6,837 bases of DNA from Pelotomaculum sp. (GCA_003489345.1 DNIT01000080.1:1-6837), one strand, 5' to 3'. Shown: positions 1 through 5,338, counted from the stretch's first letter. Numbers and translations: made by a program. Notes: a model not told the origin generated them from the letters alone.

Positions 1-132
1 CTGGCGGCCTTTTCTTTCTTCCTGCTTTTGGGCTTTGCACTGGCACTACCCCAGGTGCTGGATTTAGAAGCGCCCAACCCGAGCGATGCAATTGAAGCGT
101 TATATAAGCCCCTTTCGGATTGGCTGAAATAA
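1..132 (+). CDS. C-terminal end of a membrane protein, probably part of a ger operon (partial)
   Basis: Only the last 43 codons are present. The frame is open from base 1 and ends at TAA 130-132. It encodes one hydrophobic helix (about residues 1-20, rich in Phe, Leu and Ala), then an acidic stretch with LDLEAPNPSD and a short amphipathic tail ending in DWLK. The stop lies 20 bp before the ATG of the germination permease, which argues for one transcript. Ger operons often carry, besides A, B and C subunits, a small D-type protein with two membrane helices, and a single helix plus short polar tail would suit the end of such a protein. It does not look like the long cytoplasmic tail of an A subunit or like a lipoprotein C subunit. 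The identity is inference; that it is a coding end is fairly safe. Confidence 0.6.
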   Translation: MAAFSFFLLLGFALALPQVLDLEAPNPSDAIEALYKPLSDWLK

Positions 133-152
133 TTAAAACAGGAGAAATTGTC

Positions 153-1262
153 ATGCTCGAATCCGGCAAAATCGATAGTCGGCAGGCTATTTGGCTGATG
201 ATTACCCTTGTCATCGCAACGGCTGGTGTTTATGCTCCGGCTGTTGCGGTCAATGCGGCCAGACAGGACGCCTGGCTTTCCGTGATCTTCGCGACACTGG
301 TGGCGCTGTTCATAGCCTGGATGATTGTGATTCTAATTCTGCGTTTTCCGGGGAAAACCATTTTTCAAATTCCGGAACTGGTATTAGGAAAAGTGCCTGG
401 CAAAATAATCGCATTCCTTTTTGTCTTGTGGCTTATTCACATTGAGATCCTTGTATTTTCGGAATTCGGAAACTTTATGATTTCTTCCGTATTGCCCGGT
501 ACACCCATGGTTGTCAACCATGTAGTGGCGGCGGTCATGATAGCCTACATCGCCCGCAACGGACTGGAAGTAATAAGCCGGTTCAACGGGCTGTTCCTTC
601 CGTTTTTTTTATTCTCAATCACCTTCTTGGCTCTGCTTGCTTTTAAGGACATGGACCCGGCAAGATTGCTCCCGGTCTTTGATGACGGGCTTGCCGCTAT
701 CATGAAGGGTTCCGCCGCTCAAATTGCCTGGCTGGGGGAAGTAATCGCCTTGGCTGTGATCATCCCCTACCTGAACAAACCTGGTAGGGCGTTGCGGGTG
801 GCATTCCTGGCTACGCTGGTGAGCGGTTTTATCATGACTTTAAATGTAGTGTACCCTTTGGCCACTTTCGGACCCGACCTGACCGCTTCATTTTCTTACC
901 CCATATATAACGCAGTCAGAATTATCTCCATCGCCAATTTCCTGGAGCGGCTGGAAGCAATTCCTGTCGTGATTTGGATAACCGGAGGTATTATTAAAGT
1001 ATGTCTTTTGCGCTACGCTGCAGTTCTGGGCGCCGCGCAATGCCTGGAACTTGAGGATTACCGCCCGCTGGTACTGCCGGTAGGAGCGGTCGTGGTGGCC
1101 GGCTCCCTGCACATGTACCAGGATGTTGCCGCAACTGTTGCATTTGTGTCGGATGTCTGGCCTTTTTACGCCCTGACCTTTGAGGCGGGGCTCCCTCTTT
1201 TGCTGCTGGTGGTAGTGATGGTACGGGGATTGGGGAGTAAGAACAAGGGAACTGACTTATAA
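153..1262 (+). CDS. GerAB/GerKB-family spore germination permease
   Basis: This is the B subunit of a spore germinant receptor, an APC-superfamily-like integral protein of the spore inner membrane that helps recognise nutrients. The 369-residue length fits the family (about 365). Visible hallmarks are the N-terminal GKIDSRQAIWLM segment running into the first helix, RQDAW at about residues 37-41, roughly ten hydrophobic segments, and the late FLERLEAIPVVIW segment (about 264-276), typical of GerAB proteins. I chose ATG 153 over the TTG at 120: AGGAG at 140-144 sits 8 bp before it, and the TTG would overlap the upstream gene. The gene follows the upstream membrane protein by 20 bp. No gerC gene follows, so that subunit must be upstream or elsewhere. 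Transcription probably stops near the hairpin at 1290-1314. Forespore sigma-G control would be usual, but no promoter is in view. Confidence 0.93.
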   Translation: MLESGKIDSRQAIWLMITLVIATAGVYAPAVAVNAARQDAWLSVIFATLVALFIAWMIVILILRFPGKTIFQIPELVLGKVPGKIIAFLFVLWLIHIEILVFSEFGNFMISSVLPGTPMVVNHVVAAVMIAYIARNGLEVISRFNGLFLPFFLFSITFLALLAFKDMDPARLLPVFDDGLAAIMKGSAAQIAWLGEVIALAVIIPYLNKPGRALRVAFLATLVSGFIMTLNVVYPLATFGPDLTASFSYPIYNAVRIISIANFLERLEAIPVVIWITGGIIKVCLLRYAAVLGAAQCLELEDYRPLVLPVGAVVVAGSLHMYQDVAATVAFVSDVWPFYALTFEAGLPLLLLVVVMVRGLGSKNKGTDL

Positions 1263-1283
1263 TGTATGCACACATTAAGCCGG

Positions 1284-1314
1284 AAAAAAGGAAGGGTGGT
1301 TCAGCCACCCTTCC
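1284..1314 (-). terminator. Intrinsic terminator of the 196-aa coat-like gene, possibly bidirectional
   Basis: A perfect 10-bp stem (1290-1299 with 1305-1314, GGAAGGGTGG/CCACCCTTCC) with a 5-nt loop is followed, read on the minus strand, by six T (1289-1284). It begins 6 bp past the stop codon of the minus-strand gene. Read on the plus strand it also lies 27 bp after the permease stop, but the following sequence is only weakly T-rich, so termination there would be less efficient. Confidence 0.9.
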
Positions 1315-1320
1315 TATATC

Positions 1321-1911
1321 TTACCTGCTTTCCGTTAGGGGTGTGCACTGTGGTGGGAATAAGGTCGGCGGGCAGACAAACGGGGGTTCGGGTGAAACCT
1401 GTTCGCACACCGCCGGCGTGCAGAACCCAAAGCTCGGTACGAGTAGTTTTACTATAGCCAGGGACTGGACGACGATACAGAGGTCGAAGGTGCAGCAGAT
1501 TTGTTCACCGAGAATCAGGCAGAAGCATGCGGAGTTAACGATTTCGCAGTTGGTAAAGGTTCCTTCCGGCGCACAGAGGACTATTGTTTTGGTAAAGCTG
1601 AACATCAGATCCTCAAACCTGCATTCGACCTCTCCGTTAGGACAGAGTACCTCAAGCGTGTAAGTAACCACAATGGCGAAAGTCACGTTGGCTCGCCCCG
1701 TAGCATCCGGCGCGGTCCGGCTTACCTCGGCGCAAGTGGCGGAGGTGATAGTGCAGTTGACCGTTGCGCCTTCCGAAGGCATACAGGTGCCTAATGGAGT
1801 GCAGATGTTTTCACGCCGGTCAGCCTCAAAACAAAAATCATAGACCTTGGGCACTTCGATACAGACGGTTTCAATTGGTTGTTGCAGCAAGAGACTAAGT
1901 TCCTCGCTCAT
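1321..1911 (-). CDS. Cysteine-rich protein, probable spore coat/exosporium component
   Basis: The 196-residue product has 19 cysteines, no signal peptide and no membrane helix. The opening is acidic with VCIEVPKVYDFCFEADRRE (residues 16-34), a style I associate with Clostridia spore-surface proteins. The body is rich in Thr, Val and Ile, suggesting beta structure. A cysteine motif occurs twice: residues 43-60 (CMPSEGATVNCTITSATC) and 113-129 (CAPEGTFTNCEIVNSAC), so two homologous beta domains are likely. A CC pair lies at 139-140, and a Pro/Cys tail (164-189) holds the last cysteines. ATG 1911 is preceded by GGGGAGG (plus-strand 1919-1925) at 7-nt spacing. A sigma-K-like promoter lies upstream and a clear terminator downstream, so it is a single-gene unit. 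Disulfide-cross-linked spore-surface function is inferred from composition and context; I cannot assign a named family with certainty. Confidence 0.8.
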   Translation of the reverse strand: MSEELSLLLQQPIETVCIEVPKVYDFCFEADRRENICTPLGTCMPSEGATVNCTITSATCAEVSRTAPDATGRANVTFAIVVTYTLEVLCPNGEVECRFEDLMFSFTKTIVLCAPEGTFTNCEIVNSACFCLILGEQICCTFDLCIVVQSLAIVKLLVPSFGFCTPAVCEQVSPEPPFVCPPTLFPPQCTPLTESR

Positions 1912-1946
1912 AAAACAGCCTCCCCAATATTTTCTAGCTTTTTTTG

Positions 1947-1972
1947 TAGCATATGTTGGGAATGCAGGAGTT
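1947..1972 (-). promoter_or_regulatory. Candidate sigma-K-like promoter of the cysteine-rich gene, inside an inverted repeat
   Basis: On the minus strand CATATGCTA (plus 1947-1955) matches the sigma-K -10 pattern CATANNNTA, with an AAC element (plus 1970-1972) about 14 bp upstream as a possible -35 (slightly short). Transcription would begin about 15-20 nt before the ribosome binding site. A perfect 9-bp inverted repeat, TTTGTAGCA (1943-1951) with TGCTACAAA (1972-1980), brackets these elements and could bind a regulator. The sequence match is direct; function is inferred. Confidence 0.45.
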
Positions 1973-2096
1973 GCTACAAATTTGGGAAAAATTAGTATAT
2001 TTATTCCCGAATTTTGTTGTTATGCATTAATTAAAATATTATGTTATTATTGCATAATATATATAGATGCCTTAGTTATCCATATTTACCTCTTTA

Positions 2097-2123
2097 CCCC
2101 TTATCCAAGGGGGCTTTTTTTTT
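2097..2123 (+). terminator. Orphan plus-strand intrinsic terminator
   Basis: The stem CCCCTT (2097-2102) pairs with AAGGGG (2107-2112) over a 4-nt loop and is followed by GC and nine T (2115-2123). No plus-strand gene lies within 800 bp upstream, so it may end a small RNA starting in the AT-rich spacer, or block antisense transcription. Confidence 0.6.
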
Positions 2124-2181
2124 ATCCTTTAAGGAAGGAATCTATAATGTTGAATTAGGATATCGCCGACACTTGTAAAAA

Positions 2182-2568
2182 TCATATTTCTTGAAGCAGC
2201 CAATTCTCGCTGTAATCGGACTGTATCTCCCTGTTGCCCGCCTTTTCCAAACGATAAAAAGTACTTCCATCCTTGATTGACAGCAGTTCATCAACCAAAC
2301 CGCATTCCATCATCTTAAGCCAGAATGGCAGCGCTCCTTCGTAAATTTCAGAAACCGTGATTCTATTGAATTTCGAACGCAGAAACTGTAAGGATTTTTT
2401 TCCAAGACCTGTTCTCTTTGGATTTTTGCCGATGGATAATACTCTGACCTCAAAACTTTTCCGTTCTTCAAAACCGATTATTTTAACACCCTGTCCCAGT
2501 TCATAAGCAGTGGCAAGTCTTGTTCCGTATAAAAAATTATATTCGAATATTTTATAAAGCGGCTGCAT
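2182..2568 (-). CDS. Short GNAT-like N-acetyltransferase
   Basis: The 128-residue protein shows the core of a GNAT fold: a beta strand FEVRVLSIG (39-47), then the acetyl-CoA-binding motif A as K51-R-T-G54-L-G56 (pattern Q/R-x-x-G-x-G/A, with Lys in the first place) leading into a helix, then VSEIYEGALPFWLKMMECG (72-90), the usual region where a Trp/Phe-rich helix precedes the last strands. It is shorter than usual (140-180 aa), mainly at the N-terminus. ATG 2568 follows GAGG at about 8-nt spacing. The substrate cannot be told. It stands alone on the minus strand between unrelated units, in a more AT-rich stretch than the ger genes, which could mean it was acquired separately. I see no terminator right after it. 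Confidence 0.68.
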   Translation of the reverse strand: MQPLYKIFEYNFLYGTRLATAYELGQGVKIIGFEERKSFEVRVLSIGKNPKRTGLGKKSLQFLRSKFNRITVSEIYEGALPFWLKMMECGLVDELLSIKDGSTFYRLEKAGNREIQSDYSENWLLQEI

Positions 2569-2753
2569 CTTACCAACCTCTTTTCAATAATTCCAACTGG
2601 AACCAAACTGCTCTTACTAAATATAATATTAGAAATTACCAAAATTCGACAGCTGTTTGATGGATAAATTATAAATATCCTGATATTTACTTTGCTTAAA
2701 TAATGGGATCTGGCAGTGTAACCAGAAATTTTTAAAAAACTTTCGTAATAGTT

Positions 2754-2782
2754 TTGTCATACTTTCGATATATTTTCGTAAT
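2754..2782 (+). promoter_or_regulatory. Possible housekeeping-type promoter for a candidate RNA
   Basis: TTGTCA (2754-2759) is one base from the -35 consensus and is followed after 17 bp by CGTAAT (2777-2782), four of six matches to the -10. It lies just ahead of the structured region that starts near 2795. In an AT-rich stretch such matches can arise by chance. Confidence 0.35.
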
Positions 2783-2788
2783 CTTATT

Positions 2789-3030
2789 TTCGTAGAATAT
2801 ACCCAAACGGCTTAGAAGCCTTCAAGTGCAACAATGCAAATTTATCGATTGGTCTAAAACAAGATCTCTGCGAAAGGTGGTGTGTAAATTGCTGAGAAGA
2901 CAATGGATGCTTAGAGAGGTCGCCCACTGCAAAGGAGGGTGCCGAACCGAGTCCCGGGCAAGACTTTAAACTGCCTATAAAAAAACAAGGTAACACAACC
3001 GGCGAGGTTTGTAGCCGGTTGTGTTGTTGT
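2789..3030 (+). ncRNA. Candidate structured RNA, class not recognised
   Basis: This non-coding stretch is more GC-rich than its flanks. Pairings I can see: GGCT/AGCC at 2810-2820; a 9-bp helix of AGGTC-GCCC (2917-2925) with GGGC-AA-GACTT (2956-2966) that bulges two A; inside it GGG (2937-2939) with CCC (2953-2955); and a perfect 12-bp helix AACACAACCGGC (2992-3003) with GCCGGTTGTGTT (3014-3025) around a 10-nt loop. The sequence does not match RNase P, tmRNA, SRP RNA, or the common riboswitch cores I know. The last hairpin lacks a T-run on the plus strand. On the minus strand it is followed closely by seven T, so the strand of the transcript is uncertain. Confidence 0.35.
2981..3030 (-). terminator. 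Strong 12-bp hairpin with T-run on the minus strand
   Basis: Read on the minus strand, AACACAACCGGC pairs with GCCGGTTGTGTT over a 10-nt loop. The helix continues as AACAA/TTGTT across a 3-nt bulge, and a run of seven T follows. This is good terminator geometry, but no minus-strand gene is evident just upstream of it. It may end a small RNA from the 3030-3300 region or simply be part of a larger RNA fold. Confidence 0.45.
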
Positions 3031-3049
3031 ATAACGGAACCGCCTGCTA

Positions 3050-3224
3050 TGCAGGTGTGAAATAATATTATGGATTTTACGGGTGGTCATGATTATTTTG
3101 CCGCCACAAATCCTTTTTTCACTGTATGAGTTCCTGGGTCATGGGGAGGGTAATGTAACAAATGATGACCACGTCCTGGCCTCCCCTGGTTTAACAATGC
3201 TCCTAAAGAGCGTTTTTCTTTTTT
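3050..3224 (+). ncRNA. Candidate leader/attenuator-like RNA with interleaved helices and terminator
   Basis: In order: a small hairpin CCTGC-TAT-GCAGG (3052-3064 region); GTGGTCAT (3083-3090) complementary to ATGACCAC (3165-3172), part of a longer imperfect inverted repeat; GGGGAGG (3143-3149) complementary to CCTCCCC (3180-3186); and a terminator at 3197-3224. The two long pairings interleave, so they form a pseudoknot or exclude each other, as in riboswitch-style control. The next plus-strand gene starts about 240 bp later. No known riboswitch class is recognised. Confidence 0.35.
3197..3224 (+). terminator. Intrinsic terminator
   Basis: A 6-bp stem ATGCTC/GAGCGT (3197-3202 with 3208-3213, one T-G wobble) with loop CTAAA is followed by a T-rich tract interrupted by a single C (3213-3224). 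It is oriented to stop plus-strand transcripts coming from the hairpin-rich region. Confidence 0.6.
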
Positions 3225-3333
3225 CTGCCAATTATTTATCAGTTAGAAAACTCAGAGTTGTCCGTGAGTGTTAAATTAAGTTACTAATTTATTAATTTGG
3301 TTATTTTAACATTAAATAGTAGCACTGTAAATC

Positions 3334-3346
3334 CATACTGAATATT
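3334..3346 (+). promoter_or_regulatory. Weak sigma-E-like element upstream of the coat-like gene
   Basis: CATACTGA (3334-3341) matches the first five bases of the sigma-E -10 CATACAAT pattern, with AATA (3315-3318) 15 bp upstream. The overlapping word CTGAATATT (3338-3346) recurs at 4876-4884, upstream of the beta-domain genes. Both are weak indications of mother-cell control. Confidence 0.22.
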
Positions 3347-3462
3347 ATTTAATATGAACTAGGGTTGGTAAGTAGATCAAAGCTTTGGTAATAAATGGGT
3401 TTTATGTATCAATGCTTTACAGTTTACCTGCCATCTTAAATTAAAAAAATGGAGGAATAAAA

Positions 3463-4245
3463 ATGGCAGTCAAAAATGACCAAGTCGAAGCGTTAGCGTG
3501 TCCGAAACCGGTGCAACCGTGTGCTACCGTTGCATCCGAAACCGTACCTTTGTGTGAAAGCCAACCGGTAACTCCAACGGTAGTAAACACAAACAAATTT
3601 GTAATAGGGAAAATACCGGTTGTTCTTGCCGAATTGGATGTACAGATTGATCTCTTTGCCACAATTACCTTGCCCACCCCTGCAGTTGAGATCAAGCGAA
3701 TTAAAAAACGTTTAAAACTTACACAATGCAGGCTTATTCAAAACACCAATAAGTTATTCTTGGAAGGATTCGTCCGTAAAAATGTTGAATTTGCCACAGC
3801 AGAAACATGTGTAGCGACAAATAGCATATGCGGGCAAATCCATCAATGCATTCTTGATGTCCCCTTTAGATGCGTAACAGAAATTGAGGAATTCATTACT
3901 GAACCAAGACCTGCCTTACCCAGTACTTCCCAGGAATTTGAATTTCTCGCATCTACTCCTCTGCCAACCACGGAATTTCCTGAAAAGGATACTTTAATGG
4001 CCGGCGACTTGTCTGAGTTCAACCAGGAAAGTATGGAATTCTTTAACGAGCTTCCCTTCTGTGAATTGATCAGCAGCACCATTACTGAGTTCGATGAGTT
4101 CATTAACCGTGTACCTATCGTTGGTGGTCCTTTTGAAGAAAGAACCTTTACTGAATTTGATGAAAAAAGCGTTATCAGACTAACATTCAAAGTACTGCAA
4201 AACCAGCAGGTTTGCATACCTCCCAGTACGGTTTGCACGTGTTAA
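3463..4245 (+). CDS. CsxC/SPOCS (DUF3794)-like cysteine-rich spore-surface protein
   Basis: The 260-residue protein resembles exosporium/coat proteins of Clostridia. Residues 46-110 carry the conserved-looking core: KFVIGKIPVVLAELDVQID (45-63), PAVEIKRIKK (73-82), LTQCRLI (86-92), NKLFLEGFVRKNVEFATAE (96-114). From memory, this pattern occurs in SPOCS-domain and CsxC-type proteins. VPFRCVTEIEEF (133-144) and the end segment VIRLTFKVLQNQQV (237-250) are also family-like. Between them lies an acidic, aromatic stretch (142-235) with many EF dipeptides, including TEFDEF. Twelve cysteines and the terminal CTC suit disulfide cross-linking. There is no signal peptide, as expected for mother-cell coat proteins. 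ATG 3463 follows GGAGG (3451-3455) at 7-nt spacing. A strong terminator closes the unit. The spore-surface role is inferred from family resemblance. Confidence 0.85.
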   Translation: MAVKNDQVEALACPKPVQPCATVASETVPLCESQPVTPTVVNTNKFVIGKIPVVLAELDVQIDLFATITLPTPAVEIKRIKKRLKLTQCRLIQNTNKLFLEGFVRKNVEFATAETCVATNSICGQIHQCILDVPFRCVTEIEEFITEPRPALPSTSQEFEFLASTPLPTTEFPEKDTLMAGDLSEFNQESMEFFNELPFCELISSTITEFDEFINRVPIVGGPFEERTFTEFDEKSVIRLTFKVLQNQQVCIPPSTVCTC

Positions 4246-4329
4246 GAAAGAATCCTTCGTAAATCAAATGTTTGTAATGATGTCGTAAATACTCGTCCTT
4301 TACTGGTTAAAAGCCAAATGCAAACCTCA

Positions 4330-4374
4330 AGAGTCCTTGATACTGCCGCTAGGTAGCATCAAGGACTCTATTTT
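4330..4374 (+). terminator. Long intrinsic terminator of the coat-like gene
   Basis: A perfect 12-bp stem AGAGTCCTTGAT (4330-4341) with ATCAAGGACTCT (4358-4369), topped by a 5-bp helix CTGCC/GGTAG and loop GCTA, is followed by ATTTT. It sits between two convergent genes, 84 bp after one stop and 10 bp past the other. The T-run is better on the plus strand, but it may serve both. Confidence 0.8.
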
Positions 4375-4378
4375 AATA

Positions 4379-4609
4379 CTATCTTCTTACATGCTTTACT
4401 TTCGCTTTTGCTATAATAGAGTTTACTCTGACAGGTGCTGTTGGGGACGTCTTAATTGGTGCTCTGGTTCCCGGCTTTAGTTCCGGAATGGTTTTCAACG
4501 TTTGGCTCTCCAAAAGATGAAGATCTAGATTTATATTGGAAATTTTGACCAGATCTTTTTGGCTGTTGAGTAATATTACCCTTTCTGCTTGTAGGTTCTT
4601 ATCTCGCAT
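4379..4609 (-). CDS. Small basic protein of unknown function (76 aa)
   Basis: I do not recognise this protein. ATG 4609 is preceded by a near-ideal AAGGAGG (plus-strand 4619-4625) at 9-nt spacing. The frame is open further upstream to ATG 4711, but that start has no ribosome binding site and overlaps a promoter-like element, so 4609 is preferred. The product starts MRDKNLQAERVILL, has a middle part with SNINLDLHLLESQTLK (24-39), a Pro/Thr-rich stretch (47-60) and a Lys/Arg-rich end (AKAKVKHVRR). It has no cysteine, signal peptide or membrane helix. It is convergent with the coat-like gene and shares its terminator. A mother-cell promoter upstream would make it another sporulation gene, but this is inference. 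The strong start signal is the main support that it is real. Confidence 0.6.
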   Translation of the reverse strand: MRDKNLQAERVILLNSQKDLVKISNINLDLHLLESQTLKTIPELKPGTRAPIKTSPTAPVRVNSIIAKAKVKHVRR

Positions 4610-4950
4610 TATTTTTCTCCTCCTTAAATATAGAATTTGAGACGGGCTAGAAATAAGAGGAGGAATTGGAACCTCTGCAGGTATTACCATTTTCTTGCTC
4701 GCCTGTATCATATTATGATAATACTGCTATTATTGACATTGTAATGCATAGACATTTTTAGTAGCCGGAATTGTTATTTAATGTAAAATATGTAATTTTA
4801 ATGGTAAGATATATAGAAAAAAATTAGATATGTTTTTAACAAACTGCCATTCGTGCGTAACGACTTTAATACCTTCTGAATATTTTAATGACAGAGCTAG
4901 CTAACAAATGTATTTCTGTTAACAGTTACCAATTTTAAGGAGGTATTTCA
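4610..4950. other. Divergent intergenic region, AT-rich
   Basis: This 341-bp spacer separates the minus-strand 76-aa gene from the plus-strand beta-domain genes and must hold both promoters. I see the CATAATAT element for the minus gene. On the plus side there is GAATATT (4878-4884), a match to the sigma-E -35, but no good -10. No further gene is visible. Confidence 0.55.
4708..4734 (-). promoter_or_regulatory. Possible sigma-E-like promoter of the 76-aa gene
   Basis: On the minus strand CATAATAT (plus 4710-4717) fits the CATANNNT pattern of mother-cell sigma factors, with AATAAT (plus 4729-4734) just upstream as a possible -35. The leader to the ribosome binding site would be about 75-85 nt. 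AT-rich context makes chance matches likely. Confidence 0.3.
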
Positions 4951-5271
4951 ATGGCTTGGGTGTCGGGCGCTATCGAATTTGAAAAACCATCGGAAAATCA
5001 GGAGCATTTTGAGGGCAACATTGTGTTGACAAAGGTGGACGCTCTGGTTTTACAGGGCTTTGTAATGGAAAACGAAGGAAAGAAACCTCTTCCGGGAGCG
5101 CTGGTAATGGTATATGTCCGTGTAAATGATGGCGAAGAAGAGCCGCTTTGCCAAACTTTCAGCAGCAGAGACGGCCATTACCTGCTGCATATTGATAAGA
5201 CAAAAATACCTGGAGATTCCACTGCAATAATTATCAGGGCCAGCGCCAACGAACATTCATCCAGCATCTAA
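4951..5271 (+). CDS. Single CnaB/carboxypeptidase-regulatory-like beta-domain protein
   Basis: The 106-residue protein is essentially one beta-sandwich domain of the CnaB/carboxypeptidase-regulatory type. The strand-loop pattern is visible as LVLQGFVMENEGKKPLPGAL (residues 32-51), then VMVYVRV, then TFSSRDGHYLLHI (69-81): the G-x-V start, the P-x-x-G-A-x-V turn and the D-G-x-Y/F element are typical. ATG 4951 follows AAGGAGG (4937-4943) at 7-nt spacing. There is no signal peptide, anchor or membrane helix, unusual for a domain mostly found in secreted proteins, so it may be put on the spore by the mother cell. The whole protein aligns with the N-terminal domain of the next gene (FEG near the start, the D-x-x-Y/F element, then KIP), so the two are tandem paralogues. 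The function is not known. Confidence 0.8.
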   Translation: MAWVSGAIEFEKPSENQEHFEGNIVLTKVDALVLQGFVMENEGKKPLPGALVMVYVRVNDGEEEPLCQTFSSRDGHYLLHIDKTKIPGDSTAIIIRASANEHSSSI

Positions 5272-5300
5272 ATGCCGGGTCTGGATTTGATTCGACCTGA

Positions 5301-5338
5301 GCGGAGCTTCCTGTGAAATGGCGGCTCCGCCGGTTGAG
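5301..5338 (+). terminator. Intercistronic hairpin, possible partial terminator
   Basis: GCGGAGC (5301-5307) pairs with GCTCCGC (5324-5330) across a 16-nt loop and is followed at a short distance by only four T (5335-5338). It lies in the 137-bp gap between the paired beta-domain genes and might lower expression of the second gene or protect the first mRNA. An alternative smaller hairpin GGCG/CGCC overlaps it. Confidence 0.35.

Larger units (their letters stand above)
1912..2181. other. AT-rich intergenic spacer between two minus-strand genes
   Basis: This stretch holds the promoter of the 196-aa gene (1947-1972), an inverted repeat TTATGCA (2020-2026) with TGCATAA (2051-2057), and a plus-strand terminator-like hairpin (2097-2123). 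A ribosome-binding-like AAGGAAGGA precedes ATG 2147, but that frame stops after three codons. I see no protein gene and no clear terminator for the acetyltransferase gene that ends at 2182. Confidence 0.6.
2569..3462. other. 894-bp region without a convincing protein gene, holding RNA-like structure
   Basis: From 2569 to about 2790 it is AT-rich and should hold the promoter of the minus-strand acetyltransferase and perhaps a plus-strand promoter. From 2795 to 3224 the composition becomes more GC-rich with several hairpins (described separately) and a plus-strand terminator. From 3225 to 3450 it is AT-rich again and leads to the coat-like gene. Short open frames at 2784-2996 (-) and 3083-3274 (+) lack ribosome binding sites and protein-like composition. 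Confidence 0.6.

Noticed and set aside
994..1308. Open frame on the minus strand overlapping the end of the germination permease gene
   Set aside because: It is antisense to a well-supported GerAB-type gene, has no ribosome binding site, and crosses the terminator hairpin.
1262..1794. Plus-strand open frames across the cysteine-rich gene
   Set aside because: They are shadows of the 196-aa minus-strand gene, which has the binding site, promoter and terminator; their products show no family features.
2147..2158. AAGGAAGGA followed by ATG, looking like a gene start
   Set aside because: The frame stops after Met-Leu-Asn; at most a remnant or leader, not supportable as a gene.
2809..2819. GGCTTAGAAGC word, as in 23S rRNA domain II
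   Set aside because: The identity ends after 11 bases and the flanks do not resemble rRNA.
2890..2900. CTGAGA-containing word resembling the TPP riboswitch core
   Set aside because: The second conserved half (ACCC...GAACCTGATC) is absent downstream, so the match is chance.
2931..2966. AAAGGAGGGTGCCGAA-like words reminiscent of lysine, c-di-AMP or T-box elements
   Set aside because: Other obligatory blocks of each class (for example the c-di-AMP CCGTCAGCTAAC segment or the T-box AGGGTGGNACCGCG) are missing.
2784..2996. 70-aa minus-strand open frame
   Set aside because: No ribosome binding site. It lies antisense to the hairpin-rich region and its composition looks random.
3083..3274. 63-aa plus-strand open frame, considered as a small hydrophobic toxin
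   Set aside because: It starts at GTG without a binding site and spans an intrinsic terminator and paired RNA segments.
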